The notes under the pieces are model-generated. The model was not told where the DNA came from. It did no database searches and saw nothing but the letters and a program-made list of their open reading frames with translations. From positions 1 to 64,000 of the forward strand of contig JABANP010000055.1 in NCBI GenBank assembly GCA_013115135.1: DNA of 64,000 bases. The letters are read 5' to 3'. The DNA comes from Perkinsus olseni. Taxonomy: Eukaryota > Perkinsozoa > Perkinsida > Perkinsidae. Position numbers and translations under genes: made by a program. This document shows, piece after piece, positions 22,703 to 35,600 of the stretch. How positions within the stretch are numbered: the stretch's first letter is position 1; every line of letters starts with the position of its first letter.

Positions 22703-23016
22703 GTGCTGATGCAGGGGGGAATTATTTTCCCCTCGTTCAACAAACAAATGCTGAAACTCGGAAATTCGATTGAATTCCACAATGGTAGAGTTGGGAGAAG
22801 TTCTAAGCAGCCAGCACCAACCTGTAGGTTGTATCCGGGTATCGAGATGTGAATCGTGGCCGGATTCCCTCCTACTGGTTGCGTGGACACATCGATGGAG
22901 CACTAGAGATCTGAGTGGCTGGGAGCAGTGCAGACTTGGTGCTGCGGCAGCTGCGCTATCATAACAGCGACGCTGGGTGGTCGCCGACCACTGGTCAGCA
23001 CGGCTCCCAGCTTAGG

Positions 23017-23448
23017 CTATGCTTCCGCCGCAACAGGCCCCTCAGCATCAAAAGATTGATCCTCACTTGAAGAGAAAAAAGAGTTCGCGATACGTTCGAT
23101 GATGTCATTAGAGTCCGCAAGTCCCTGGGTATGCCATGAGAGCACGCGTGCACACATTGCGTCACTCCGTGCGACTCGCACGCGTACGTCTGGTCGGGTC
23201 TCTCTGGCGAGTGTACTAATAGTCGGGAACTCTGCGCTCCGATGATTTCCCCTCCGAGAGGACCCTGGCTCGTTTTCTCTCCGCTGGGATTGATCTCGGG
23301 AGTGGTTATCACGTATAGAGTAATCGATTTTGAGATTCGAAACCAGTTTATGGAGCGCCTCCTGAGAACGAGCGAATGCCAGGGGATGTCCGACGCGTAT
23401 GCCCGTAGGCGAGGTTAGAGTCTTAACAGCTCGAGCGAGAACGGTCAA
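23017..23448 (-). CDS. Hypothetical protein, polar, no known family
   Basis: A 143-codon minus frame with an even, protein-like composition. It has a basic, Arg/Asn/Ser-rich middle (DQSQRRENEPGSSRRGNH) and an acidic Ser-rich end (SFFSSSEDQSFDAEG). No membrane span or signal is seen. A competing minus frame (22995-23312) reads less well. It could be the last exon of a longer gene starting above 23450. Confidence 0.35.
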   Translation of the reverse strand: MTVLARAVKTLTSPTGIRVGHPLAFARSQEALHKLVSNLKIDYSIRDNHSRDQSQRRENEPGSSRRGNHRSAEFPTISTLARETRPDVRVRVARSDAMCARVLSWHTQGLADSNDIIERIANSFFSSSEDQSFDAEGPVAAEA

Positions 23449-24148
23449 GGCTGTCGGTGTGTACTCTTCGGTGGGAAGACTTGGCTAGCAGAGAGTTGAG
23501 CAAGGAATCTCAACAGTGTTGATCGGTGTTCACCAACTGGCAGCCGAGTCACGATCATGAGCGTGCGATCTCAGCGCAACAGGGGACTATGCGGAACGAG
23601 TTTCCCCCCAGTTCGAAGTGTGTCGGACTGACATACTCAAATCCCGTCCCAGGAGCTCCACGACCATAATCACGGTTGGGTATGCCCCGAACACATACTC
23701 TGTAATACTATTTTGATATAGGAACCTTTTTAAATTGTCACCGATGTCTTCACCTCACCCCCTGGAGCGACGACCGCTCAGCGACAACGCACAGGCATGC
23801 TCATCGAGGCGTCCCGAACCTGCTCTTAGTCCTTGAATTTACTACAACGTAAATCTGCGTACCGCCCACTAAATTTTAATCGTTGATCGTGACCCAGTTC
23901 TCGGGCGAGCGCTACTGTCTATCGACGCGTTGTAAATCTCGCTCGCCCAATAATAGTCTAGGCCGTTACACATTATTGCGGAATGGTTAGTGTCAACTTG
24001 ACACTGTCAAGTGTCGAATGGCCTTTAACTGAGGTCGTGCATCGCATTAGACTGAACCCATCTGTCATTGCTCATGCTTAAATTAGTCCGCTATTGATGA
24101 GCTCGTATTGGTTAGTTGCTCAGATATATGTTGATTTGCGGATAGCGC
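23449..24148. other. Intergenic stretch upstream of the surface protein gene
   Basis: No open frame here reads like protein and no RNA gene is seen. The two flanking genes point away from each other, so promoters for both should lie here, but no element is clear enough to name. Confidence 0.4.
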
Positions 24149-27100
24149 ATGACCATCAATGCACTGCTATTTGCCGCCTTGACTTCGATCATCAGCCGAG
24201 CAGGCGTTGCCTTGGGTGAGTTCATCAGCCCAACTGGACTGAGTACTACCCCGTTGGTCTCTCAGATGTCGACTACGAGCCCTTTTGCAACGGCAGAGGA
24301 AGCATAAACAAAACGGCTCAGACCGACGAGATGGCGGTGGCGAATCTTGTGAAGAACATCTGCACCTGCGATTCTGGCTGGAGCTCCCTCCTCTTCAAGA
24401 ACCTGAGCGTCAGGTGAAGGCGGGCCTACCTGGTCTCCCTTTTCACCCGAGTGCTTCTCAGATACTGTGTGGTGTGGACCAAGAGCGCGTATGCGGCGAA
24501 GTTTGACGACATCTACGGTGGGTATCTGCTCGACCTACTCTTCGAATTCTCCCCTTCAGATTGCGTGCCGAGCTCCTCCATAAACTACGAGCCCCTCTTT
24601 CCCACCGGAGATTGGGTGTAGGCGGCAGTTTTGTTCGAAAAGAGCGATTCGTTTTCTGTATCAGCTGCTTCGATAAGTACCCTAAGTACGACCTCCTAGC
24701 TCCTCACGGCCCCGAGATAATGTGTAGGCCTTTCAGGCGTGCAAGAGCTGTTAACTCCGTTCCGCTTCAGACCTGTTCTCCGCGCCTTCCTGGTGTAGCA
24801 CAAGATGGCGGGTTAGATCGCAGAACTGCCACTGCGGCTCGAATGACAATCGCCCGTAGGAGCGTTCGGGTGGTGACGCTGTGCGACTATGGTCGTTTCA
24901 GGCGTGCTGAGATCTGTTACCAAGATGGGAGATCGAACATCTATCCGATATTTGCTGAGAACGCTCCTCCGACTGCAGCTTTGCCGGCGGCAACCCAGAA
25001 TCCCGGCGGTGAGTCTCTGTCGTGGAGGGCAAGTTATTGAAGTCTTTCTTGGTTGTTGTCAGTCCACAACTACGAGCCCTACTGCAATGGTAGAGGAAAG
25101 GTGAACAGGACCGCGCAGGATACCGAGTCGAACGTCGACCTCGTCGTGCTGAATCTGTGCACATGCGATGCTGGCTGGAGCTCGTTGCTCTTCAGCAACT
25201 TCACGGTTCGGTAAGTCCGCCGAGTGAAGCGAATTGTAGCCTACTGCTTTTTACAGATACTGTGCAGTGTGGACGGAGCGTACGTATGATGCGACTCTGG
25301 AGGCGACCTACAGTGAGCTCCGCATTACTTGTCCTGGGTCGGATCGATTTACGGCTGGGCTGTCGTCAGATTGCGTACCGGTGTCTTCTGTCGAGCACGA
25401 GCCCTACTTTTCTGCCGGTCATTGGTTGTAAGTTGAAATTACTTCGCTCAGCCGTACGTTTTATCATCTCAGGTGTTATGAGAAATACCCGAAGTACACC
25501 CTCCGCCAGCCTCATGGCCCAGAGCTCCTATGTGAGTCTGTAGAGTGTGGGATAGTTGGGTTATCAGCGCCGTTTTCCTCGCAGTTCGTTACCAGAATCC
25601 GTCTTGGTGTCCTGCACGCTGGTGGACGAGGACTCAGAGTTGCAATTGCGGCGATGATGACAGCAAACCGTAGGGGTTCTCGCTATTCCCGCCGCAGTCC
25701 CTATTCATTATTATAGGCTTCCCGAGATTTGTCAAGAAAGTGACCGAGCGAATATCGTGCCCACCTACACGGTGAACGTAGTCCCGAAGGCGCCCAGTGA
25801 GTTGTCATCATCGAAGTTGCTACGGCATGTCTCTCACAGCGACGGTGTTCGAACCGTACTGCAACGGCCGAGGAGAGTTCAACAAAACTGCTCAGCAGGA
25901 TGATAATATCAATCGGATTGTTATGAACCTATGCACTTGCGACTCTGGTTGGTCCTCTATGCTCTTCACGAATTACAGCGTTAGGTGAGCTGCGGGTGGG
26001 GTGTCTGCCTAGATGTTAATTCGCTTCAGCTATTGTGTCGTGTGGACGGAGCAAATTCTGGACCTAGAATTTGACAGCATCTACGGTGAGGTCTGCTGAC
26101 CAGCGGTGTCCTCAATATTGCTGTCTCAGACTGTGTGCCGACGTCCACTCTTTCGTATCGGAGTTTCTTCCCGGCTGGCCAGTGGGCGTAAGTGCCCATT
26201 CTCAGTGTTGATTCATCGACGAGGATACGTAGGTGCTACGATAAACAGCCGAAGTATACTCTGATGGACCCTCATGGGCCGGAGCTCTTATGTATGTCTG
26301 TCAGAAGAGGGGGGATTGCTCGTTCACTCTTGTTGGATTGGTACAGATCACCTCCAAGCCCCTTCGTGGTGCCAGGAAAGGTGGTGGGTCAGGTCGCAGG
26401 GTTGCAACTGCGCCGCTGATGCAGATGGAGCGTGAGTTGGCAGTGAGCTCGTGGTCGTATGATCGAGTGATTTTCAGGCTCCCCGAGGTGTGCCGGCGTG
26501 ATGGACGCGAGGTTATCTCGCCTGTGTTCGCGGTGAATCTGCCTCTGAAATCACCACCTGTCACTGCGGTTTCCACGACCCCTCGGCCCCCTACTGAGCT
26601 CAGTAGAATATATCTGTGGAAGAACTGTGGTGGGGGTGATGGTTTGCTTGCAGATGACTTTGACCTCTACTGCAATGGTCGAGGGCGTATGGATACCAAT
26701 ACCCTGTACAAGGAGAGTGACGTCAAGACGCTCATTGCGAACTTGTGCGAGTGTGATGAGGGATGGACTTCGATGCTCTTCGCTAACATGACCGCGAGGT
26801 AGGAGGGTATCTTTAGGAATGGTGTGTGGGTTATGCCTTTGTAGATACTGCGTTGTGTGGAAGGAGGCTGAGTACGACAAGTCGTTTGATGAGATTTACA
26901 GTGAGTGTAACATGTGATATACATCGTGATGGTGGTTTCAGACTGTGTGCCGAGCTCTACCGTTACGAGGCAGCCGCTATTCCCGGCTGGAGAGTGGGTG
27001 TAAGTAGCGACGTGGACGTTGGGAGAGGACAGTGTCGATTTTCCCTCGGTTTTAGGTGTCTTTGATAAGTATCCGAGATATGAGCTCTCGGAGCCCCATG

Positions 27101-28597
27101 GACCAGGGATATTCTGTAAGCTCGATCTTCCCGAGTGGCGGCGGAGGGAGAGTGAGAATTTTCAGTCCAATTTCGGGCGCCTCCGTGGTGTTCAACCAAA
27201 TGGTGGCCGAGATCGCAGACGTGCAGTTGTGGCGACGACGAGCAGTCGTAAGTGTATTGCAAGTTTCGGGCGGGGCGTAGCCTGTTATTCAGGCGTGCGG
27301 CTGAGGTTTGTAGGGAGGGTGGTCAAGGCTTCATCTCGCCGGTGTTTGTGGAGAAGGAACTTCCTCCTGCCACTATAAAGACTACGACTACGTCGACAAG
27401 CACGACTACTCGAGCGACCACCTCTACGTCGACTACGAGTACGTCTCCTCGCCGGAGCACAACCACCACTTCGAGCACGCCTGTGACCACTGTGGCTGTG
27501 GTTCTGTCTCCCGGGACTAGCGTGACAACCGCGGTGAGTAGCGGGATGGTGACTACGACTGCGGCCGTTCTCGTTACTGACGCCCTCGTGAGCAGCACGA
27601 GCTCTTCTGCTCCAACTTCTAATGCGTGGACTGCCACGGCTACTGCCACTGGGCAAACCACCACTACTGTCTCGGTAGTCACAGCGACTGGTCCTGGTAG
27701 TGTGGTGCCAACTACTTTCTCGTCTCACGTGACGAGTGGTGTTGCGATGGGAATTACGACGGTTGGCTCCACCAGCTCGTCTGTGAAGGTGGTCGAGGGT
27801 GTTTCCAACGACTCTACGGTGCGTCAGGTGGCGACTACGGGCGGCCAATCACCCGGTACCACCGGCCCCTCTGAACGCAACGATCAAGGCAGTACAACGT
27901 TCGCTCCGGGTAGGTCGGAGACGTTAGTTGGCCGGGATGGTGCTTCTCAGATTCTTCCGATTGTGGCGAACATGGTGCTTGGTCATCAGAGACTAGTCAA
28001 TGCGTGTGTGATGAAGGTTGGGAGAGCGAAACCTCGGATGATGGAAACTTCTGGGTAAGTGATTCTTCTGCTGCGTGGTGCAGTGGGCCTGTCGTGGAGC
28101 TCGGCAAAACTTTCTCGTGTCAGGCCATGCCATCGTCTGGGTTTCGCGGGTGATGGAGGAAATGTAGGTATAGTGGTGCTAAATCAGTTTTTAAGTTTCG
28201 TTGTGTAGAGCGAAGCAGCGCCAGCGTCTGGGGCCGATGATACTGCTGGAGGTGGTTCCTGGATAGTCATCGCCCTCCTGGCCGTGTTCGTGTTCGCTGT
28301 TGGGATCGTTCTGATGTGAGTGTCTGAGTGTGGGCTTGTCGATGCTCGCTCGGTGTTTGATGAAAGCAGTGGATTCATTTCAGGGTGCGCCTCTGCCGCT
28401 CACGCTGTTCGAAGGGCCGCAACGACAGACTTATTTGGTTGTGGGAAATGAAGAAATCAATTAAAAAGAGGCTGCCTCGAACCCGCCCCCCGCGAGGGTT
28501 TTCTCCTCCAAGACGGCAGCGGTCGCCTCGCCAGAGCAATAAGGCGTATAATTGGCCGAGCCTGTGCGCTTGGAGGGAGTTGACTATTAGTGTGTGA
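24149..28597 (+). CDS. Modular type I surface protein: signal peptide, four Cys-rich repeats, EGF-like domain, Thr-rich stalk, membrane span
   Basis: I resolve 28 exons and about 1,011 residues. Exon 1 (24149-24215) is a signal peptide. Each of four modules spans six exons of nearly constant size (145-148, 56, 58, 59-60, 82-85 and 80-125 nt, the last module ending in a long fused exon). They start at 24266, 25063, 25840 and 26654. Module landmarks, in order: YCNGRG, LCTCDxGWSS, YCVVW, DCVP, PHGPELLC, SWCxxRW, QxCxCG. Exon 27293-27909 closes module 4 and runs into a Thr/Ser mucin-like stalk. Exon 27951-28054 is EGF-like (CGEHGAW, CVCDEGW). Exon 28209-28315 is a membrane span. Exon 28384-28597 is a basic cytoplasmic tail. 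All introns are GT-AG with matching phases except at 27061-27063, where one extra T breaks the frame. I do not recognise the module; cell-surface binding is only an inference. Confidence 0.85.
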
Positions 28598-29640
28598 ATG
28601 CAAATTAATTAGACCAATTTGTTGAGATTATAATTCGCTGATGATAGGGCTACTACGATGTAGTAGACGTATTGAAGTATGAAGTGGCTTTTTCTCCGGC
28701 AGACCGGTATTGAGGCCATCGTCGTGTTGTGTTTGTTACTGAAGGGATTCGGACGGGGTGATGTCGTGAGGGTGTGCACCAACTATGTTGTTGATGTTCT
28801 CCAAGGATGTTCGAGTATTGTCGGTCGGTTATCCAGGACAGTAGGGAACTACTGAGTTGTTGTTCTCTCATTTAAGGTTTGAGGGTTTTACGGCCGTGTT
28901 TGGCGAAACAGCTGAGAGCGGCATTCGAATATTGTTGCGTTAAGTTTCGCAAGTTTCGTTAAGTTCATGTTTCGCTCGTTATTAAGGAACGTTTCAGTCT
29001 GCCTCGACAGGATTGTTCGTATTGCGGTCACTCAGTAATAGCGGGTAGCGGGCTGGCGCAATAGTACGAACTTGATGTTGAGAAGTGTATTCTGGCCAGA
29101 TTTTCTGAAAATTGCTTCCATTTCTTGACACATTCGAGACGGGCTCGTCACCTGATGGACATCTCGCTCACTAACCGACTGAGTAGTGGTAATAGTAGTA
29201 CCCAATAGTACTTACACGGCGTCTGAGGACTGCTGTTGGTTTGTGGTTTCGAATGTGGTTGAAAGACTATCAGCCCCGAACTCCAGGGACCATGCTCAAC
29301 ACTCAACAAGTCCTCCTCAGTCTTTGTTTCGTCTCATCTATTATGGCCTCGAGTGAAGGCCCTGCTGTTGGTAGCGACTCCTAGGGCGCTGTGGGTCCTG
29401 AGCAGGATGAAGGAACTTATACACATCACAGATGTTCAGTGGAAGGACATGTAAGACGTACCGGCAGCTGGCGCGAGGGCGACTGCCGCAGCACTTGGCT
29501 GGGGTTGCTGTCGACCTCGTGTCTTGGTGGTTCGGATGAATTCGTTATGTTATCCGTGGCGGATGTTTGAGTTGTTCTTTTGTTCCTCGCGGCGTAGCCG
29601 CAGTTCCACTCGCCGCAGTGGATTGATAGAGAGCGTTGAA
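28598..29640. other. Spacer with a TAG-interrupted secreted-protein frame
   Basis: From the ATG at 29292 a frame of 93 codons runs to a TGA at 29568-29570, with one internal TAG at 29382. It opens with a signal-peptide-like stretch (VLLSLCFVSSIMA), and several Cys follow the TAG. It may be a pseudogene, an unrecognised short intron, or chance. Nothing else in this stretch is supported. Confidence 0.3.
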
Positions 29641-29649
29641 TTCAGGCTA

Positions 29650-32600
29650 TCCGAGGATGGATCGGGGAGCTGCGTTCTCGGATGGCTCGGATGGCAGAGG
29701 AGGGAAAGGGCAGCCGCTCGTTTTTTACGTCATTCTTGATGAAGCTGGCGAGAAGGTGAGCCGAGTTGGGCAGCGATTTACCTCGTGGTTGGACTGATGC
29801 CTTCGAGTTTTTGCCGATTCGCAGTAGCGCGATGGCCTCGGTCGCCTCGAGGATGACTATGTAGTACCCGGCTAGTGCTGCGGTAGGGATCCAGAGGCGT
29901 CGTGCGCGACAGCTTGGTTTGAACGGAATGACTTTTTCGAACAAGCGCACGAGCGTGGCGCATGGGCCTTCCTGTTGTTTCGGGATGTGTGTGGGACAGT
30001 CCTCCGACCATCAGCTCTTCAGGCCCTGCACGTGTCGACTGGCATGCATGAGCTCTCGAGGGCAGTGATCGTGATGGGCAGACCGAGCGCCGGGATGTAC
30101 TTCATAAAGACGGCCAGTGGGAAAATCGAGACTGCAGGGAAGGAGGTGAGCCAGCTTGAAATGAACGATCGTTTCTGCGCCCTCTTCACCGGTGTATCGA
30201 GTGGCAGTAGCATTATTAGTATTAGTAGAATTCATTAGCATTAGTATTGTATTAGCAGCAGCCGCCCCTGCGTTGGAATCGACGAGGCTCAGTTTCTAAC
30301 GGCCCGACTTACAAAACTTCCTAGCCGTGGGTGTAATTGTTGCAGCCTTATGTGTGTTTGGCTTCTCCTGCGGTGGTCGATGCTGCTCGTTATCGCATCC
30401 GTTTGAGGCCGTTTGCTCTTACCCTACTCCCGGCCTAGGTAAATGTGGCGATGCTGAACAGCTGCATTTTTGGTGTTCTGGGAGGGTCTACGATGCTCTA
30501 TGACGTCCAGAGGGTTATGGAGCAGCTCTTCTTGCCTGCCTTGGAGTACAAGTAAGGCTGCAGCTCAAGCTCGGTAACTGATGATCGTTCTATGATCATC
30601 AGGCCACCGAGGAGTCTGAGCCCAAGTCGGAACCGGGCGTCGTTGACGGCATCTCACATCAGTTCTGTCCCACAGCGGCTGTCTCCTGCCCGAAGCGGCG
30701 GCGATGGACATGACTAGCATTGTCAGCTCAGGTGAGTGAGTCGGCGGCGGTGATCATGGCGCAGTCGATGGTTCGACAGCTGCTGCTACCGCTGGGTTCT
30801 CTGCACTCGTCTGCACTCGTTTGGATATCTTCCTTAATGCTCGTTCGCTGTGTGTGATGGGAACGGTTCGGCTCTCGGGACTTTTGTTTTGCAGCTGAGG
30901 ACGACGAGGATGATGACTCCGATGCATCAGAGCAGTCTGTGGACTCGGATGATAATGAGAACGAAGGAGATGACAGCACCAGCAACAGGCTCGTCCAATT
31001 GGGAGGAGAGGTCAAGGACGACCTGATGCTCAGTGCGAGTAAATTCAATCAGAGAGTGGGGCAAGTGGCTTCACAGGTGAGCGGACTCACTCTGACTTTA
31101 TCCGGGCGAAGCGATATTCGGTGCAGGTTTACGGGTTGTCGAGCATCAGGCCGCCGGAGGGGTTGGATCTGGATGAGCTGCTGAAGATGATAGAAGAGGG
31201 CTCAGAAGCATACGAGGGAAACCTGAGGGTCTGCGTGGAAACTGTGGAGAAATGGGTGAGGGGCAGGAGGATGCTTGGCCAGCGGTGCTATAATAATTCT
31301 CGGAGACAAGTCGCCCAACATATCGTGGAATTTTCCGCTTGCAAACGAAGAATCCGATGCCCCCTAGATCCGGTGCAGTGTCCTTCGTCTGTTCGAAGTT
31401 CAATTTCGCTCTCGTTACTGCGCAAGAGTGGAGGGGGTCCGAGTGATGATCGTGGAAGTGTCAACGAGATGGCTGTCGAACTCCTGCGACGCTGTCGACT
31501 TGGTATTGGTAGTTGTGAAAACGCACGCCAAAACTTCAGACGGAAGAGGTGGAAAAGCTGCTGGAAGCGGAGAATGGCCAGTCGACGGCGACGGGGAAGC
31601 ATCCGATGGCTGAGATACTCTTCTGGAGGGACCGCAGTGAGAGGCTGTCGAGCTTGTTCGAGCAGTTGAAGCTGGGCGCCTGTCAAAAGGTATCAAGGGC
31701 TCTCGGGTGCGGGCTGCGGCGGCCCTGGTTGTAAGACAGTCTCGTTACTTTCAAATGATGTGGAGCTTTCGCGCATCTTGATTCCTGTATTCTGCAGCCT
31801 TCAACCTCGTGCATTAGGTAGTCATGCTCTCATGCGGCTCGTTTTGTTGTTATCGCCTTTTCCCTAGCCACCTCTTATTCTGATAGGTTGTGGAGGTAGT
31901 GGAGAAATATCTCCAGAGCGGTCCTGGAGGAGAGGGGACGGAGTCTGCTGGGAGAGTCCTCGGACGTTTTAAGGAGAGGCAATCGGCGTTGCACAAGTTG
32001 CACTTGGAGGCCAAGGATAATGTAATGGTGCTCATTTGCACTTGCGTCTGCGCACGGCTGTTCGCAGGTGAGGTTCTTGATGACTCTTGAACGGCATTTG
32101 AAGAAGCTGACGAACGGGGGAATGGCCGAGATCGCGGAGACCCTTCCAAACCTGCTCAATGCGCTCAGGATGGTCTGGGTTGTGAGCAGGTGACTGGTGC
32201 TTGGGTGCACGGTAGAGAACTGATGTTGGCGGTGTATTCTCAACTTGGCGATTGGATCGGAGAGTCTGCGTCTCTTGGGTATCCGCTCCGCTCTGTGATC
32301 AGGAGCTCCTTGCTGCTTGAGATGGGCTCCGGTATTCTCATGTGTGGCTGCGGTGTAGAGGCTAACAACCCGATGAACTCAGCTTTTCTTGAGTGGCTTC
32401 TAGGAGACAAGTACTCATCTCCTCGGAGACAGTCGAGAACACGAAATCTAACTACAGCTCGATGCCCGATGTGAAAATATCGTGACAAGATCTGCTTACT
32501 TGCTTGTAGTTCGTCGGTGGTAATCAACGGATAATTTAGTCTCCGCTCTCGGCCTTGCGCTCTTTCTCCGGCGTTTAACGAGCCAACTTGGGAGATTTAT

Positions 32601-35600
32601 GACGACCTTCTGTAGATACTATAACACAGACGAGAGGATGGAGCCTTTGCTCACTCGAATAGCCGAGCAGATAGCCGCGAGGGTGAATGATCAGATCAGC
32701 GTTCGGGCGTTGTTGAGGAGAAGTCCGGTGAGGGCGGGAGCGATTGTGGGACGGTGCAAGGCGACTTTGGACGGTTGGGAGAGGAGCTACATGGAGACGC
32801 GATCGAGGATCGAGGAGAGCGGTTCGGATCACAGGTGGGCTGTCGGGGGGAAAGAGTCGGACGAGACTGTTGCTTCAAGGAAATTCTGGCCCGCTGAAAA
32901 ATATGATGAGCAAGACCCTCGCAATTCACATGGTACGAGTTGCGTTCTCCGATATTACGCTTGGAGACTTTTCGTGAGCCGGAGTGGCCTATGAGTTCGA
33001 TTCGAGATCTCTCGAGTATGCTCGCAGGAACCTCATGTTCCTGATTTCCCTTCTTGTTTGGGTCGTTCGGGGTGGTACGAACGTGTTGAGGGCTCAGGTG
33101 GGAGTTTGACAGAGCCAAGCTGTTCAAGCGAACGAAATACATGTCGAAGATATGTGGTGATTTGATGGAGATCACTAAGGTGCTGGAGCAGTTCTATAAG
33201 TTCCTTGGACCGGAGCTGAAAGAGGTGAGGAAGGGGTGTTCTTCAATTTGAAAGCATAGGCTGTGTGGTCTAGTGGTATGATTCTCGCTTAGGGTGCGAG
33301 AGGTCCCGAGTTCAATTCTCGGCACAGCCCTTCATTATCTCTCGCTCTATATGTTGTTTCGTCCCCTCATTTCTGTGGTCCAGGTTACAGGCGACCCCGT
33401 GGGCATCGATAACCTACTTGAGGAGGTGGCAAGCTCAGCAGCTGCGTTCAAAATCTTCGGCGAGTGCTTCGACGAGAGGCACCGGAAGGCTTGGGACAGG
33501 GTTATGCAGCAGTTCAGAGAGAAAACTGTCGAGATCGAGGATAAGGCAATCGTCTTCCTCGACACAAGATTCAGACAGGTGGCTCGTCGGGTCTCATATA
33601 GCACACTCTACCTTCTCGGCGGGATTCTGTGCCGTTGGATGGCCTTCTTGGCTGTCTGAATGATCCTCTAAAAGAAGGTTGTCAGTAATTCTATTATAAG
33701 CCCGTCTAGCTCAGTCGGTAGAGCGCAAGGCTCTTAACCTTGTGGTCGTGGGTTCGAGCCCCACGGTGGGTGTGTTTATTGCTCGCATCCTATCCATTGG
33801 TGATGTGGAATCTGTCGGAGAGAACCAGAGTTGCTGTAGTCTCTCCAGTGAGAGAGGACTTCGGTCTCCTCATGTCAGTTACGTTCAGCGGAGGGAGCCT
33901 TCCAGCTTCTGCAGAATTTCAAGTCGATCCAAAGTCGTGAGCGGATAAATGAGAAGATGAACGAGAAGTTCGCGGACATCGTGGTGCAGTACGGCAATGA
34001 AGTCCGCCGGATGACGGAGCTCTTCCAAAGAGACAGTAGTCAGAGTCGGGAATCTGTCTCCTGTCGGCAGCCGTCACACTCGTCGTGTCGCTCACGGCCG
34101 TGCACTGCGGCTCCCCACCGTGATGAGCGGCGGCGCGCCTTTCGTCAATACGCCGGTTACTGTAGGCGGCTAAACCGCTGAGAACATTAGCTTAGTATGA
34201 TCTGTGTCAGCACAAAGTTTTATGGCGTAGCATTGGAAGTTCTGTGGGTGCGAAAGCGAATAATCCTTTTTGTGCGCTGGATTATTGCTATAGTAGAGTG
34301 AGTTCAATAATCGACGCCTTCTCGCACAGATCACGGCCGTCGCCATTTGGTCGAGTCCAAATGCTCTCCGTTTTCAGAGGACCATCCCAGAATCGCGAAG
34401 GGGGCTCCGCCGGTGTCGGGCGCGATCGCCTGGGCCCGAAATATTCTGGAGCGAGTGAAGCGGCCCATTATCGCCTTCAGGAGTATGCAGTCACTGCTGG
34501 ACAGTCCTAAGGGCCAGCAGGCCTGTGGTGATTACGTAGAACTGGGAAAGGCGATTTTGAAATATGAAAAGGATCTTTTCGGGGAGTGGCGGAAGGCAGC
34601 GGCGGCGACGGCGACGGAATGCTTGAATCGGAGCATTCTGGCTGTAGAGAAGCATGAAGGGAGAGCTTCATCAACTTATGTGGTGAACTTCGCTCCGGAG
34701 CTGATAGAGCTGATGAAAGAAGCGCAAAATTTCGATCTGATCGGCGGCTTCGAGCTCCCCGGGGCGGTACTCAATCTGGCACTGCAGATGGGCAAGTACA
34801 AGGACTATGCTGAACAACTGAGAGTGATGCTGCAGGGATACGAGGAGGCGATTGGCGGACTGACGATGGTAGGTCCAGGGTTCGAATCCCGGCGAGGGTA
34901 TATGTCGTTCGTGGCACTTGGGGTTTACAATTTTGTGGCGCAGTGACGGTGTTTTAGGTACAATGCAAGGTGCTGCACACACAGATTGCGGATCTTCATA
35001 AGTGTTTGCGCCCCGGGCTGACTCCCGCTCAATTGGAATAGTCTCGGAATCGTCGACTTCGTCGAGTCGGCTACTCGCGGTATCGCGGCATTCAAGAATA
35101 TCAGAGAGCAAGTGGAGAAGTCCGAAGAGCGAGTTCAAGCAGTTGTTGAATCGATCGAGCAATCGATTTTGGTCCGACCGTTCGACTGGACGAAAACAGA
35201 TCTCAGTCCATCGCCTTCGACCAGCACGCTTGCCGAGGATTCTGTGGACTCGAGCAGTGACTACCAGCGGGTCATGGACGTTCAGGAGTTTTACGATTTC
35301 TTCGAGACCCACCGATTGAGCGAGGTTGAGAAGCTGGTGGATCAGTACGAAGCTATTGGGCCGTTTCTGATCAAAATAGAGGAAACCACCGCGGGGACGA
35401 AGTCCGGGGCGGCTGAGAGCATGAGGGAGTATTACGCGTATTGGGAGAGGAAGTTCTTCAATGCAATCACGACGGCACTGGTCAGAGGGCTGAGCACCTT
35501 TCAGGTAAACTGGGCCGGCGTGATAGTGTAGCCGCTCATCTTATAGAGGGTCTCGAAGGACTCTAACAGGGTTGAGCTTCCAGAGTTGCATGCGAGGCTA

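Noticed and set aside
27285..27848. Minus-strand frames of 187 and 119 codons
   Set aside because: They are antisense to the Thr-rich stalk of the surface protein; ACN repeats lack stops on the other strand.
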